From Nodularia spumigena CCY9414 (GTDB lineage Bacteria > Cyanobacteriota > Cyanobacteriia > Cyanobacteriales > Nostocaceae), in NCBI RefSeq assembly GCF_000340565.2, contig NZ_CP007203.1:410296-474295 (forward strand): DNA of 64,000 bases. Reading direction: 5' to 3'. The translations under genes and the position numbers were made by a program. Under the pieces are notes generated by a model that saw only the letters and a list, made by a program, of their open reading frames with translations, was not told where the DNA came from and ran no database searches. Numbering within the stretch: the first letter of the stretch is position 1; every line of letters begins with the position of its first letter. This document shows, in pieces, positions 9,434 through 20,157 of the stretch.

Positions 9434-10336
9434 TTAACGTTGCGGTTGGGTCAAAGCTTCAAAACCAGAGACTATATCGAGGAGTTCGGCGGTAATGGAA
9501 CTTTGGCGTTGGCGGCGATAGTCAGCGTTGAAGTCTGATAAACGTTCTTCGATATTCTTTTCCGCAGCTTGCATTGAGGAAAGGCGACTGGCGTTTTCAC
9601 TAGCTAAAGATTCGGCAAGAGCCAGGTATAAAGATATAAATAAATACTGGCGAATTAATGCGGAAAATAATTGATTTTCATCCATTGTGAAGGTTGGTAA
9701 TACTGGGGTAGACCAAGCCTTTTTTTCTAAATTCTTTAACCAATTGGGGTCAACTGGTAAAAGGCGTAAATTTGTAGGGCGATAGGATGCACCAGAAAGG
9801 GATTTGTTGTAAAACAACACAATCTGCTCGACTTGTTGCTGTGTTTGCCATTGTTCGATTTTTAGTAATATTTCCTGCACCATTGCAGTGATTTCGGTGA
9901 CGGAATTGGGAACAGAAAATTGCTCTGTGATGGTTTTTCCTGATGCTTCTAAGGGCAAAATTAACCGCGCCCCAACTGCGACAATTTTAATATGTTTTGG
10001 CTGTAAATCGTTCAGTTGCTCTACTGCAAAATTTGCTATTTGTTCATTAAATTGACCGCATAAGCCTTGGTCTGAGCCAAATATAATCACACCGAAAGAA
10101 TTATATGATTTACTGGTATTTGCAGATGCTAAAATACCCCGTTGTTCAGAAAAATATCGCTGTCTGAGGACAATTTGTAACCCCATTTCAATGGTGCGGT
10201 TATAGTCGGCTAAGGATTCAACTGCTGTTTGATATTGTCTAATACTGACAGCAGCCAGCGCTTTCATTGTTTTGACTACAGACTGCAAATCTTGAACACT
10301 GCCAATTTTTGCTCTTAATAACTCAATGGTGGGCAT
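9434..10336 (-). CDS. atpG: N-type F-ATPase gamma subunit
   Basis: 300 residues, the right length for the gamma subunit, the central shaft that couples rotation to catalysis. The N-terminus ([22 protein letters not shown]) and C-terminal helix (about residues 245-295, [17 protein letters not shown]) are typical. The central [12 protein letters not shown] stretch is the conserved Rossmann-like core. It is the last gene of the operon and overlaps the 3' end of atpA by 14 bp, so translation is probably coupled. I see no cyanobacterial-type regulatory insertion like that of the photosynthetic enzyme, in line with this being the second, N-type ATPase. Confidence 0.93.
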   Translation of the reverse strand: MPTIELLRAKIGSVQDLQSVVKTMKALAAVSIRQYQTAVESLADYNRTIEMGLQIVLRQRYFSEQRGILASANTSKSYNSFGVIIFGSDQGLCGQFNEQIANFAVEQLNDLQPKHIKIVAVGARLILPLEASGKTITEQFSVPNSVTEITAMVQEILLKIEQWQTQQQVEQIVLFYNKSLSGASYRPTNLRLLPVDPNWLKNLEKKAWSTPVLPTFTMDENQLFSALIRQYLFISLYLALAESLASENASRLSSMQAAEKNIEERLSDFNADYRRQRQSSITAELLDIVSGFEALTQPQR

Positions 10337-11873
10337 TTTCTGATTCCTCCTGGGGTTTCAAGAATGCTGTTGCCTCTTGGGCTACACTTAACAAAGCATT
10401 CCTATCTTGATCACTCAGCTTTTCTCCTGCTTGAATACGCTGGCTAACTTCAGATAATTGTTCTGTAACTTGTTGACGTACAGCCCTAGCCGCTTCCTGA
10501 ATTTTATCTAGGGGGATGTCGTCAAAAATACCTTCTGTCACAGCTAACAACACAGCTATCTGTTCTGCTACGGGTAAGGGTTGATATTGAGGCTGCTTTA
10601 ATATTTCTCGCACACGTCGCCCCCTTTCTAAGGTTTGGCGGGTTTCCTCATCTAGCTGAGTACCAAAACGAGCGAAAACTTCTACTTCCTGAAATTGCGA
10701 GTAAGAAAGCCGTAAATCTCCCGCGACAGCGCTATAAGCTGGTAATTGGGTTTTTCCTCCCACCCTGGAAACTGATTTACCTACATCTACCGCAGGTAAC
10801 ACACCTTTTTGAAACAAGTCAGGAGATAAATAAATCTGTCCATCGGTGATGGAAATTAAATTAGTGGGAATATACGCAGAAAGATTTTGGGCTTGGGTTT
10901 CCACAATGGGTAATGCTGTGAGTGAACCACCGCCAAGTTCTGCACGTAGGTGGGTAGCACGTTCTAATAATCGGGAATGAATGTAAAAAATGTCACCAGG
11001 ATATGCTTCCCTCCCAGGAGGGCGACGCAGTAACAGGGAAAGTTCCCGATAAGCCCAAGCGTGATGAGTTAAATCATCGTAGACAATTAAGACATCACGC
11101 CCTTTTTCCATGAAATATTCTGCAATGGTTGTAGCTGCATAGGGGGTGATATATTGTAATCCTGGTGGATCTTCCCCAGATGCTACTACGACAATGGTGT
11201 AGTCCATTGCGTTATGTTGGCGCAAGTCAGCGATTACTTTGGCGACGGATGAGGCGCGTTTACCAATGGCGCAGTAAATACAAATGACATTTTGCTGCTT
11301 TTGATTAATTATAGTATCAGTGGCGATCGCTGTTTTGCCTATTTGGCGATCGCCTACAATTAATTCTCGTTGTCCCCTACCAATGGGAACCAAAGCATCG
11401 ACAACTTTTATACCTGTCTGCAACGGTATTGTTACGGGGGCGCGATCCATGATTGCGGCGGCTTGTCGTTCTACTGGACGGCGTTCTGTTACCTGAATTG
11501 CTCCTTGATTATCTAAAGCTTGACCAGTTACATTTAGCACTCGTCCTAAAAGTCCTTCGCCTACGGGTACATCTAAAACTCTCCCGGTGCGTTGTACTTC
11601 TTGTCCAGCTGCTAAATGTTGGCTGTTACCTAATAAGATTACACCAATTTCATTTGCATCTAAGTTAAAGGCAATTCCTAATATATCGCCGGAAAAACGC
11701 AGAAGTTCATCGGCTTTGACGTTGGGTAAACCTGAAATGTTGGCAATTCCTTGAGTTAGGGATTTAATTATGCCAATTTCACGAGTTTGGATTTGGGGTT
11801 GATAGTTATTTAATACTTGTTCAAAGGTTGTAAAGGTGTTATTTAGGAGTGTTTGTAGGGGATTTTTATTCAT
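10323..11873 (-). CDS. atpA: N-type F-ATPase alpha subunit
   Basis: 516 residues. This is the non-catalytic nucleotide-binding subunit of the F1 hexamer, with P-loop GDRQIGKTA and conserved [11 protein letters not shown] and [15 protein letters not shown] segments. It lies between atpF and atpG. The short atpF-atpA gap (11874-11922) holds a GCGCAGAGGCGCAGAGGCG repeat, so a non-coding repeat has settled between two genes of the operon. The product should assemble with the beta subunit encoded at 14959-16359. Confidence 0.95.
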   Translation of the reverse strand: MNKNPLQTLLNNTFTTFEQVLNNYQPQIQTREIGIIKSLTQGIANISGLPNVKADELLRFSGDILGIAFNLDANEIGVILLGNSQHLAAGQEVQRTGRVLDVPVGEGLLGRVLNVTGQALDNQGAIQVTERRPVERQAAAIMDRAPVTIPLQTGIKVVDALVPIGRGQRELIVGDRQIGKTAIATDTIINQKQQNVICIYCAIGKRASSVAKVIADLRQHNAMDYTIVVVASGEDPPGLQYITPYAATTIAEYFMEKGRDVLIVYDDLTHHAWAYRELSLLLRRPPGREAYPGDIFYIHSRLLERATHLRAELGGGSLTALPIVETQAQNLSAYIPTNLISITDGQIYLSPDLFQKGVLPAVDVGKSVSRVGGKTQLPAYSAVAGDLRLSYSQFQEVEVFARFGTQLDEETRQTLERGRRVREILKQPQYQPLPVAEQIAVLLAVTEGIFDDIPLDKIQEAARAVRQQVTEQLSEVSQRIQAGEKLSDQDRNALLSVAQEATAFLKPQEESENAHH

Positions 11874-11922
11874 GAGTTTGTTTCGCGCAGAGGCGCAGAG
11901 GCGCGGAGAGAAGAGAGGAGAA

Positions 11923-12687
11923 TTAAGGTTTATTTGTGGTTTGTTTGATGATTGTGGAAAATTGTTCTGATAATGTTTGCAGGTAGTCGTCGAATGTCCA
12001 GGAAATTTGATAGTTGGATATTTGTAATTTTATGCCGCAGATTAGGTCAGGGGAGGTTGTAAATTTAATATTTTTACTGTTAATTATTTGCTGTGACTGC
12101 AAAATTTTAATAATTTCTTGACGCTGGGTTTGGGGTATATCAAAGCTGCTATAAATGATAATTTCTGTTGCTGATTTCTGTGTGATTTCTTGGCGTTGTG
12201 TCTCATCTAATGTTTGGAGACGATTTAGAAACACTTTTATTGTTTGTTGTTCTAAGTTAGCGTCTGCTAAATCCTGTAAAGTGCGGCGAGTAATTGCATA
12301 AGTTTGTTCTTGTACTCGTTGGCGTAAAGTTGCTAAAAATTCATCTTGTTCTCGTTGAATTGCTTCGCGCCATCCTGTCTGCATTGACTCAACTTCTTGG
12401 CGGGCTTGGTTGATTAGTTGTTTACGTTCCTCTTCGGCTTGGGTTTTAGCTTCATTTATGAAAGTTGCGCGTTGCTGGTCTAATTCTTGTTGCTTTTGAC
12501 GATATAATTCTGCTTCTTGTGCTGCTTCCTCTTGTTTTACTTGCGCCTCCTCCCAACGATTTGTAATTCTGCGCTGGCGTTCTTGCATAGTTTTAGTTAT
12601 GGGTTTATACAAAAAACGCCACAACAGAAAAACCAGAATTAGAAAGTTAATAATTTGAGCGATGACTGTAAACCAATCAATCAGCAT
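11923..12687 (-). CDS. atpF: N-type F-ATPase b subunit with delta-like C-terminus
   Basis: 254 residues, much longer than the usual b subunit of about 160. An N-terminal membrane anchor (residues 6-27) is followed by a long charged coiled coil (30-150), which forms the peripheral stalk. The last 90 or so residues ([15 protein letters not shown], then [12 protein letters not shown]) resemble the C-terminal half of F-ATPase delta, which has a similar beta segment. No separate delta gene exists in the operon. I infer that this protein supplies both b and delta functions. It lies 18 bp after atpE. Confidence 0.88.
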   Translation of the reverse strand: MLIDWFTVIAQIINFLILVFLLWRFLYKPITKTMQERQRRITNRWEEAQVKQEEAAQEAELYRQKQQELDQQRATFINEAKTQAEEERKQLINQARQEVESMQTGWREAIQREQDEFLATLRQRVQEQTYAITRRTLQDLADANLEQQTIKVFLNRLQTLDETQRQEITQKSATEIIIYSSFDIPQTQRQEIIKILQSQQIINSKNIKFTTSPDLICGIKLQISNYQISWTFDDYLQTLSEQFSTIIKQTTNKP

Positions 12688-12705
12688 AGATAATCTTTCC
12701 CTTAA

Positions 12706-12981
12706 TTATGAGCTAGTAAAATAGTCCCAAAAAGGATTAGCAAAAATCAAAATCATTGATACCACAAAACAATAAATAGCCGTAGATTCAATAATTGCCA
12801 AACCCACAAATAAAGTGCGAGTAATAGTATTAGCTTGGTCTGGTTGTTGCGCCATTGCACCCAAAGCCCTCGCCACCGCCCAACCTTCCGCAATTGCTGG
12901 GCCAATAGAACCTATTGCAATCGTCAAGCCAGCCATAATAATCGAAACCATACCAATCAAACCAAGATTATCTATATTCAT
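12706..12981 (-). CDS. atpE: N-type F-ATPase c subunit with Na+-site residues
   Basis: 91 residues, two membrane helices joined by a polar loop (ARALGAMAQQPDQA). It forms the rotor ring. The ion-site residues line up number for number with the Na+-binding c subunit of Ilyobacter tartaricus: Glu65, Ser66, Thr67 and Tyr70 in helix 2 (IIESTAIY). At position 32 there is Glu instead of Gln (AIAEGW), giving two carboxylates per hairpin, as reported for N-type ATPases. This supports Na+ as the coupling ion but does not prove it. It sits between atpB and atpF. Confidence 0.95.
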   Translation of the reverse strand: MNIDNLGLIGMVSIIMAGLTIAIGSIGPAIAEGWAVARALGAMAQQPDQANTITRTLFVGLAIIESTAIYCFVVSMILIFANPFWDYFTSS

Positions 12982-13073
12982 CTGTCTTCATAATTACTAC
13001 CGAAATTAGTGTATAAAATTCAAAACTCAACTCTTACTCTCTCTCTGCGCCTCTGCGCCTCTGCGTGAAACCC

Positions 13074-13760
13074 CTAATTATTTACCTCTGTCCGCCGATA
13101 AACGCGAGTAGCAGAAGCAATATACACCATTGCCAAAATTGCAAAAATATATGCTTGAATAATCCCAATTAAAAGCCCCAATAAACGAATCAAAATCGGA
13201 AAAAACAGAGGAACAAGAGATAACAAAATAGCCACTAGCATAGTCCCACTCATAATATTGCCAAACAAACGAACTGCTAAAGCCAAAGTCCGGGAAAATT
13301 CACTAATAATATTGAAAGGCAACATTAAAGGTGTAGGCTGAATGTAATTCCTTAAATAACCTAATAAACCTCGATTCAAAATGCCGAATAATGGCACTGC
13401 AACAAAGACACACAAAGCTAATCCGGCTGTAGTGGAAAGGGAACCTGTGGGTGGTTGATAACCAGGCACAATTGTTAACATATTGGCGACAACTATAAAC
13501 AGAAACAAAGTCCCGATAAAAGGTAAATATTGACTGGGTTCCTGTTGACTAACTTCCCGAATTTGCTGATTAATGGCATCTACAATGATTTCTAAGATGT
13601 TTTGCCAACGTGAAATTTGCGGTTTTACTTTTAGGTTACGTGTTATCAGCCAAGAAACCAGAACTAAGAGAAACATGACCAGCCAAGTAAATACAATAGT
13701 GGCATTCAGCTTAATAAATCCCCACTGCCAAAAAATTATATGATCAGGACTAATTTCCAT
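13074..13760 (-). CDS. atpB: N-type F-ATPase a subunit
   Basis: 228 residues with about five or six hydrophobic helices. This is the stator subunit that forms the ion half-channels against the c-ring. The essential arginine lies in the SRTLALAVRLFGNIMSG motif, matching Arg210 of the E. coli a subunit. The start overlaps the end of atpR by 11 bp. The 92-bp gap before atpE contains a CTCTGCGCCTCTGCGCCTCTGCG repeat, split here by position (13040-13066), another dispersed repeat inside the operon. Confidence 0.93.
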   Translation of the reverse strand: MEISPDHIIFWQWGFIKLNATIVFTWLVMFLLVLVSWLITRNLKVKPQISRWQNILEIIVDAINQQIREVSQQEPSQYLPFIGTLFLFIVVANMLTIVPGYQPPTGSLSTTAGLALCVFVAVPLFGILNRGLLGYLRNYIQPTPLMLPFNIISEFSRTLALAVRLFGNIMSGTMLVAILLSLVPLFFPILIRLLGLLIGIIQAYIFAILAMVYIASATRVYRRTEVNN

Positions 13761-14040
13761 CGTTATATTCCTGTCTTGGTTGCCAGTAGTTTATTAAAAT
13801 ACTCCGTGCTAATACAAATCCAAAAAGACTAATTAGCATTCGTTTCCAGTTTCCATCCATAATCAAATATAAGCCGAGTATTGTGATACTGGTACGACCA
13901 ACGAAGCTACCCACAATTAACCGAAATGGCCATTGAGTTGTTGGTATTTGTCGCACTGTTATCCACAGGTTTACGAAGTAGAAGATTCCCAATGTAAATC
14001 CTAATGGCAAGGCAATTAACAAATATATAATGTTGTTCAT
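13750..14040 (-). CDS. atpR: AtpR, N-ATPase-specific membrane subunit
   Basis: 96 residues with about three hydrophobic segments (residues 3-27, 40-60, 67-85) and arginines near membrane borders (VRQIPTTQWPFR, GRTSITI). A small protein at this place is diagnostic of N-type ATPase operons. It is thought to interact with the c subunit during ring assembly or ion selection, but its role is not settled. It is translationally coupled to atpB through an 11-bp overlap. The 180-bp gap on its 5' side (14041-14220) holds two dispersed repeats. Confidence 0.85.
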   Translation of the reverse strand: MNNIIYLLIALPLGFTLGIFYFVNLWITVRQIPTTQWPFRLIVGSFVGRTSITILGLYLIMDGNWKRMLISLFGFVLARSILINYWQPRQEYNDGN

Positions 14041-14220
14041 GATTACTCTCTATAGGGATCAATATTTGGAAATTTTAACCACAGAGGACACAGAGTACAC
14101 TGAGGAATGAGAGTGGGAGAGGTTTTTGTGTAATACCAATTCTTTATAAACTCGCATTTAATAACTATCATTCTCCCCTCTCCTTAGTAAGGAGAGGGGT
14201 TGGGGGTGAGGTTCTGTATT

Positions 14221-14550
14221 CTATTCATTTCGACTTTCCTGTTGTACCCAAAACCAAGCATTAAGACAGCCCAGAACAATGCCAATAAATAGCATCATTA
14301 ATGTCCAGGAGTATTGGCTAGGCCATCTTGTGTCAATCCAAATGCCTATAGCAATACCAATTAAGGTCGGAATGGTTATAGACCAGCCAACAAGACCAAT
14401 TACACCTAAGTTAAACCAAATACTTTGGTCTTTTCGCCTTCGTGCTTGCAGTTTACGGGCTGATTTGGTTCTGATCTGCTTTTGAAAGTCTGTCTCTGAT
14501 TGTTGGCTTTTTTTTGGTGATGAATTATGTGGGGGCTTCACTACTTGCAC
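14221..14550 (-). CDS. atpQ: AtpQ, AtpI-like N-ATPase membrane protein
   Basis: 109 residues: a basic, hydrophilic N-terminus (1-45) followed by two hydrophobic helices (46-70 and 80-103). This fits the AtpI/ATPase-gene-1 type that precedes atpR in N-ATPase operons and probably helps c-ring assembly. Its start lies 26 bp inside the end of atpC, so the two are likely co-translated. Confidence 0.85.
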   Translation of the reverse strand: MQVVKPPHNSSPKKSQQSETDFQKQIRTKSARKLQARRRKDQSIWFNLGVIGLVGWSITIPTLIGIAIGIWIDTRWPSQYSWTLMMLFIGIVLGCLNAWFWVQQESRNE

Positions 14551-14929
14551 CTCCCATTTCTACAAGACCTCGAATAAAACCGATTTCTAATTTAGCGGCG
14601 GCGGAACGAGCCATTTTTTCTCTTTCATTTAAGGTTTTAAATTGTGTTTCTACTGTTTGCTGTAATGTTTCTAAGTTATTACCCCGGATAGCATTTCTAG
14701 TTGAGACGAGAACCTCTGCACCACATTTAACTAAAATTCCTTGATCAACAGCGAGAAATACTTCTTCTCCTTGTTGTGAATCAAATGATAAAATTCCGGG
14801 GACGAGTGCAGTTACAAAATCTATATGATGTGGTAATATACAAAAAGCACCATTTTCAGCTTCGGCATTGATTTTATTAGCTGTTTCTTCTAACAAAATT
14901 TGTGTAGGTAATAAAACTCTTAATTTCAT
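14525..14929 (-). CDS. atpC: N-type F-ATPase epsilon subunit
   Basis: 134 residues, with the N-terminal beta-sandwich recognisable (KLRVLLPTQILLEE, then FCILPHHIDFVTALVPG) and a short C-terminal helical part (TLNEREKMARSAAAKLE). Epsilon links gamma to the c-ring and can inhibit hydrolysis. It follows atpD by 29 bp and overlaps atpQ. The second-gene position after atpD is as in other N-ATPase operons. Confidence 0.9.
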   Translation of the reverse strand: MKLRVLLPTQILLEETANKINAEAENGAFCILPHHIDFVTALVPGILSFDSQQGEEVFLAVDQGILVKCGAEVLVSTRNAIRGNNLETLQQTVETQFKTLNEREKMARSAAAKLEIGFIRGLVEMGGASSEAPT

Positions 14930-14958
14930 ACTAAATTTTATTAATTACGAACTACGAA

Positions 14959-16359
<1,401 letters not shown>

Positions 16360-16375
16360 TTAAATCCCCAAAATT

Positions 16376-16413
16376 CAGTTATCAGTTATCAGTTATCAGT
16401 TATCAGTTATCAG
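16376..16413. repeat. Tandem AGTTATC heptamers upstream of atpD
   Basis: About five head-to-tail copies of a 7-bp unit. The same short tandem repeat occurs at 24684-24713 (before glgA) and 39944-39976 (after ychF). Short tandemly repeated repetitive sequences of this type are known from heterocystous cyanobacteria. Confidence 0.85.
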
Positions 16414-16495
16414 GTGTATGGTGGGGGACTTAGATCCAGTAATTCAACTGATAACTACTTGCTATTAATTCCATCTTTCTTCCCTTGGCGATCTT

Positions 16496-16520
16496 CTCCC
16501 AAGGGGAGACGCTACGCGAA
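16496..16520 (+). repeat. 25-bp palindrome-plus-tail module (family C)
   Basis: A variant of the CTCCCAAAGGGAG palindrome followed by an ACGCTACGCGAA tail, in the leader region of the N-ATPase operon. Other copies lie at 20074-20098 and 29559-29583. Longer composite forms lie inside the A-type elements at 44418, 52063 and 55516. Confidence 0.75.
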
Positions 16521-16647
16521 GGCGACTAAAGCCCTGGGGGCATACGCTGCGCGAAGGCGGTTCGTCATCAAAAATCCCAACCCTCACATCACCCACCCTA
16601 TATAACTAAATCAGTTACAGTATTTAGAACATCCTTCAACAGAAAGA

Positions 16648-17433
16648 TTAAATTTTCTCCTTAGCGCCCAACATCTGTAAAAGTTTATCGACATTATCAA
16701 TCTCTCCCACAATGCGCCGAATCGGTTGCGGCCAAACCTTAACCAGAGTTGGAGTTGCCGAAACTTGGTCAATTTCCGCCTGTTCAGGATTCGTTAAAAC
16801 ATCAATCACCTTCATGGTGTAAGGATACCCCAGCGATCGCTCTAAAAGTTCGTGGAAATTCTGAAGGATGCGTTGGGTATTCATACTATGTCCAGCCACA
16901 AACAGGCGCAAAACATAGCACTCTGCTTGTAACTGTAACTTTTGCGTAGCTATGGCAGGTGGATAATACTTAGGTTTCGATTGTGAACAATCCAAATCCA
17001 CAATTAAATCATGGTCTTCCCAAAGTTGGGGAAAAGTTGAGCGATATGTGGATAATACCATGCGATCGCACAAACCCTCTTGCCAAGGTGCGGTTTGCCA
17101 AACTAACTCCGTACCAAAAATGGCGTTAAGTACAGCCTGATGACGGATCACTGCTGGATACGCTTCCGCAAAAGTTCTGACTTGATGCGTCTGTGGATCT
17201 AACCAGTGGTCAATAGTTGCAGTATAACAAGGTACTAAAAAGTGTGGCGGTTCTGGTAAATCTAAGATTTCTTGCAAAGCCGCACACAAATGTAAATGCC
17301 ATCGACCCTGCTTGTTAGGGTCGATGCAGTAAATTAAATCTCCTGCTGGTGTAAAAAGGGCAATACCTTTAAACAACTGGGGTTTAGATAGTTTATCTGT
17401 GGTCAAGTCAGTTATAGGGTTGAGGGAAAACAA
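16648..17433 (-). CDS. KaiB-like domain protein with unknown N-terminal half
   Basis: 261 residues. The C-terminal part (172-247: YVLRLFVAGHS, then YTMKVIDVLTNPEQAE and TPTLVKVWP) matches the thioredoxin-like KaiB fold, which in the clock protein KaiB and in SasA binds KaiC. Residues 1-160 are not like SasA or KaiB; I do not recognise them, although the length and arrangement suggest a conserved cyanobacterial protein. The gene starts 20 bp after the end of the PilT gene on the same strand, so they are probably co-transcribed. A link between clock-type signalling and pili is inference from this neighbourhood. Confidence 0.8.
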   Translation of the reverse strand: MFSLNPITDLTTDKLSKPQLFKGIALFTPAGDLIYCIDPNKQGRWHLHLCAALQEILDLPEPPHFLVPCYTATIDHWLDPQTHQVRTFAEAYPAVIRHQAVLNAIFGTELVWQTAPWQEGLCDRMVLSTYRSTFPQLWEDHDLIVDLDCSQSKPKYYPPAIATQKLQLQAECYVLRLFVAGHSMNTQRILQNFHELLERSLGYPYTMKVIDVLTNPEQAEIDQVSATPTLVKVWPQPIRRIVGEIDNVDKLLQMLGAKEKI

Positions 17434-17453
17434 AGTTTTACCCCCTATTTTAC

Positions 17454-18737
17454 CTAAACTCGTCCTCGGAGAAACTGTGCCATTTCATTAGGAGTCGGCG
17501 ACATTTCCAGAGCCGTTTCTTCTGTAATCCGACCTTCTTGGTAAAGATTCAGCAAAGATTGATTCATGGTAATCATACCGTCAAAACTGGCTTGCTTCAT
17601 CAGCTCAGTAATTTCATCATACTTACCATCCTTGATCCATTCTTTGATTGCCTCAGTATTGATCAGGATATCGTGAAAAGCCGCCCGCTTACCATCAGTT
17701 GTGCGGCATAAACCTTGAGCAACCACTGACACTAAAGACTCAGAAATTGCCACCCGCATTGCCTCTTGTTCCTCACCTGCGTAAAGATTGAGAATCCGCT
17801 CAATAGTTTTCACCGCACTATTAGTGTGCAGAGTTCCCATGACCAAGTGACCTGTTTGAGCCGCTTTTAGGGCAGTATTCACCGTTTCCTTGTCGCGCAT
17901 TTCCCCCACCAGAATCAAATCGGGATCTTCCCGCAAAGCTGCTTTTAAAGCGTTGTCAAATTTCCGGGTGTGCATTCCTACTTCCCGTTGTTTGACTAAA
18001 GATTTGCGGCTTTGGTGGACAAATTCAATCGGATCTTCAATGGTGATGATATGTTTAGCCATCTCTCTATTGATGTAGTCAATCATCGCCGCCATTGTCG
18101 TCGATTTACCAGAACCAGTTGGCCCCGTAACTAAAATCAACCCTTTATGGTAATGGCAAATATCCCGTAAAATTGTCGGTAATCTCAACTGTTCCATAGA
18201 CAAGATTTTCAGAGGAATTAACCGCAGCACCATTGCATAGCCTTTGAGGGAGCCAAAAACATTAATCCGCACGCGGGCAAAGTCGTACTGAGTTGCACCA
18301 TCAAATTCTAGATGCTCTTGAAAATGCTGAATTTCTGCATCTGTCAACACCTCCCGCAACCAACTGATAAATGTATCTTTATCTGTTTCGGGATAATCCG
18401 TTGTCTGAATTTCTCCTCGGTTGCGGAAACGGGGGATTTCACCTACTCCCAAATGAAGATCAGAATATTCTAAATCATAAGCTTGTCTAATTAGCTGCGC
18501 TAAACTCAGCGTCGGAGTTTGAGGGCTAGTTTTGGCAGTTACAGAAGAAGGAGGCACCAGTGGGGGACTACCCGGACGATTACGAGCCGGTTGAGTGGAA
18601 CTCGTATTGGTTGACATATCCAACCTTTGTGTCGACTGGCGTTGCATCTGTGACGATGGCGGAGGTGGCGGAGGTGGCGGTACGTTTCGGGGAGCAGGAG
18701 GATTTGAATTATTGGATGGAACCTGTGATTCTGTCAT
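17454..18737 (-). CDS. pilT: PilT-type pilus retraction ATPase
   Basis: 427 residues. The N-terminal 75 residues are proline/serine-rich with a run of prolines at 20-27. Then comes a PilT ATPase core: Walker A GPTGSGKST (205-213), Asp box IEDPIEFVH, Walker B LILVGEMRDKETV, and a His box GHLVMGTLHTNSA. PilT motors depolymerise type IV pili during twitching and DNA uptake. Cyanobacteria often have two PilT paralogues; the disordered proline-rich extension suggests this may be the accessory one. It is first in a likely two-gene unit with the KaiB-like gene. Confidence 0.92.
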   Translation of the reverse strand: MTESQVPSNNSNPPAPRNVPPPPPPPPSSQMQRQSTQRLDMSTNTSSTQPARNRPGSPPLVPPSSVTAKTSPQTPTLSLAQLIRQAYDLEYSDLHLGVGEIPRFRNRGEIQTTDYPETDKDTFISWLREVLTDAEIQHFQEHLEFDGATQYDFARVRINVFGSLKGYAMVLRLIPLKILSMEQLRLPTILRDICHYHKGLILVTGPTGSGKSTTMAAMIDYINREMAKHIITIEDPIEFVHQSRKSLVKQREVGMHTRKFDNALKAALREDPDLILVGEMRDKETVNTALKAAQTGHLVMGTLHTNSAVKTIERILNLYAGEEQEAMRVAISESLVSVVAQGLCRTTDGKRAAFHDILINTEAIKEWIKDGKYDEITELMKQASFDGMITMNQSLLNLYQEGRITEETALEMSPTPNEMAQFLRGRV

Positions 18738-19393
18738 ATAACTTTAAAATGTGGAATTAATCAAGTGAAATCAGGGAAAAATCTCTTGTGACTGCTCTGA
18801 AGCCCATAGAAAGGCTACTGAGAATTTCAACGCAACAATCCGTTACATTATGTTTTTCCTACTTGTATATTTTTTATTCTCAATAAAATATGTTTTGCTT
18901 TTTCTCATACAGACTTGTTTAACATACTACATCTATCTAATTCCTACAGTATATATAACTATAATATAATGTCTTTTTAAATACTGGGCAGACTAAATAA
19001 GAATTTTTGGTGTCAAGCATACACACAAATAGATAGCAAAATCAACGGGGATCAATTTTTCAGCCTTTTATGAGAATTATGAGAATCCGGAGGACTTTTC
19101 ATAAGAAATGTTAAGCAAAACTGAATTCAAAAGTTGGAAACCCACTGGCAGAGCAAACCTCTATTACTCTCTATTCCTCAAGATAGATGCCATAAACTAG
19201 GGCGTAAATTAAGTGTGAAGTTGACGTTACAATCATCATGTTCAAAAATCAACTGTAAACTTTAGTAAAGAAATGCTCATTTTATGAACAGCATTTTATA
19301 TACTGAAGCTTCATTAAACAATTCAGTTAACTCGTTAACAACGATATATGACTGAAATAAAAACCTTGCTGTATATTTTTGGGAGGAAAAGTC
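18738..19393. other. 656-bp gap between divergent genes
   Basis: A very A+T-rich region between pilT (leftward) and the small membrane protein gene (rightward), so both promoters should lie here. I see no open frame, no repeat family from this window and no terminator. The last bases before 19394 hold a strong ribosome-binding site (GGGAGGAAAA at 19381). Confidence 0.6.
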
Positions 19394-19768
19394 ATGGTTT
19401 CGGCTCAAAGCTCTAATCTAGGAAAGACCTACTCCTTGATGATGATCAAAAGTTTTTTGATTTGGACTTTCACATTGGCAGTATGCTTGCTGGTTGTCGG
19501 TTTTCCATTAGTCTTTTTGATGGCTACGGTCGGATGCTTGTTGTCAATTGTGTTGCAATCTGTAATGCCTGCTAGTGCAGTTTTGCTTGTATCAGGCGGT
19601 TTAATCATGTTGAATGTCTTAGCAGTAATGATTGCTGCTGGCGTGTTGACTTTTAAAGGTGTACACCCGAAGGAAGTCAAGTGGTTGAGCTGGTTACATG
19701 GAGAAGCTGAACAAATGCAGACTTCTGTATATGCCGCTTGTCCTTTAACTTGTGACATCGAGGTATAG
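19394..19768 (+). CDS. Small membrane protein, unrecognised
   Basis: 125 residues from the ATG at 19394, which is preceded by GGGAGGAAAA; an in-frame TTG five codons upstream is less likely. Two long hydrophobic stretches (about residues 18-60 and 65-87) suggest two to three membrane segments, followed by a polar C-terminal tail of about 35 residues containing two cysteines (YAACPLTCDIEV). A clear terminator follows. I do not recognise the family. The strong ribosome site and its own terminator suggest a well-translated single-gene unit. Confidence 0.75.
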   Translation: MVSAQSSNLGKTYSLMMIKSFLIWTFTLAVCLLVVGFPLVFLMATVGCLLSIVLQSVMPASAVLLVSGGLIMLNVLAVMIAAGVLTFKGVHPKEVKWLSWLHGEAEQMQTSVYAACPLTCDIEV

Positions 19769-19801
19769 TTTATCCTGCTCAATTCGACAAACAGAGCATC
19801 T

Positions 19802-19823
19802 GCCCGGTTAAGCCGGGTTTTTT
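19802..19823 (+). terminator. Rho-independent terminator
   Basis: A CCCGG/CCGGG stem with loop TTAAG followed directly by six T residues, 34 bp after the stop codon of the small membrane protein gene. Confidence 0.85.
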
Positions 19824-20157
19824 GATATTTTGATTTTTGGGAACCAATCAGAATCCCGGTATCTTGAAGATAGCGGGATTTTAAAACTGGGAATTTTTAT
19901 AATTAAATAGGATTGCTATAGTAGTAGACATATCCGACAAAGAATGTCAGGACAATCCCCTTCGGGAAGGTTATGAAAAAAGCATATTTAAATTCGGCCG
20001 ATTTCTAGTGAGTCAGGGAGCATCTCATTTTTTGAGAAAACTCATGAAACCTCACCCCAACCCTCTCCTTACTTTCGCGTAGCGTCTCCCTTTGGGAGAA
20101 GGAGAGGGAGTAGGAGTGGGAATCTTATATACTTTTGTTTATATATCTTCTTAAAGA
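19824..20157. repeat. Gap with hairpin repeat split by a 25-bp module
   Basis: Between the terminator and wecB. At 20050-20115 a C-rich hairpin repeat (CTCTCCTTACT / AAGGAGAGGG) is interrupted at its loop by a family-C 25-bp module in reverse orientation (20074-20098, from TTCGCG to TTTGGGAG). Otherwise no gene is seen. Confidence 0.75.

Noticed and set aside
16376..16413. Tandem repeat that could be mistaken for a CRISPR array
   Set aside because: The unit is 7 bp with no spacers; similar tandem heptamers occur in several intergenic places without cas genes.
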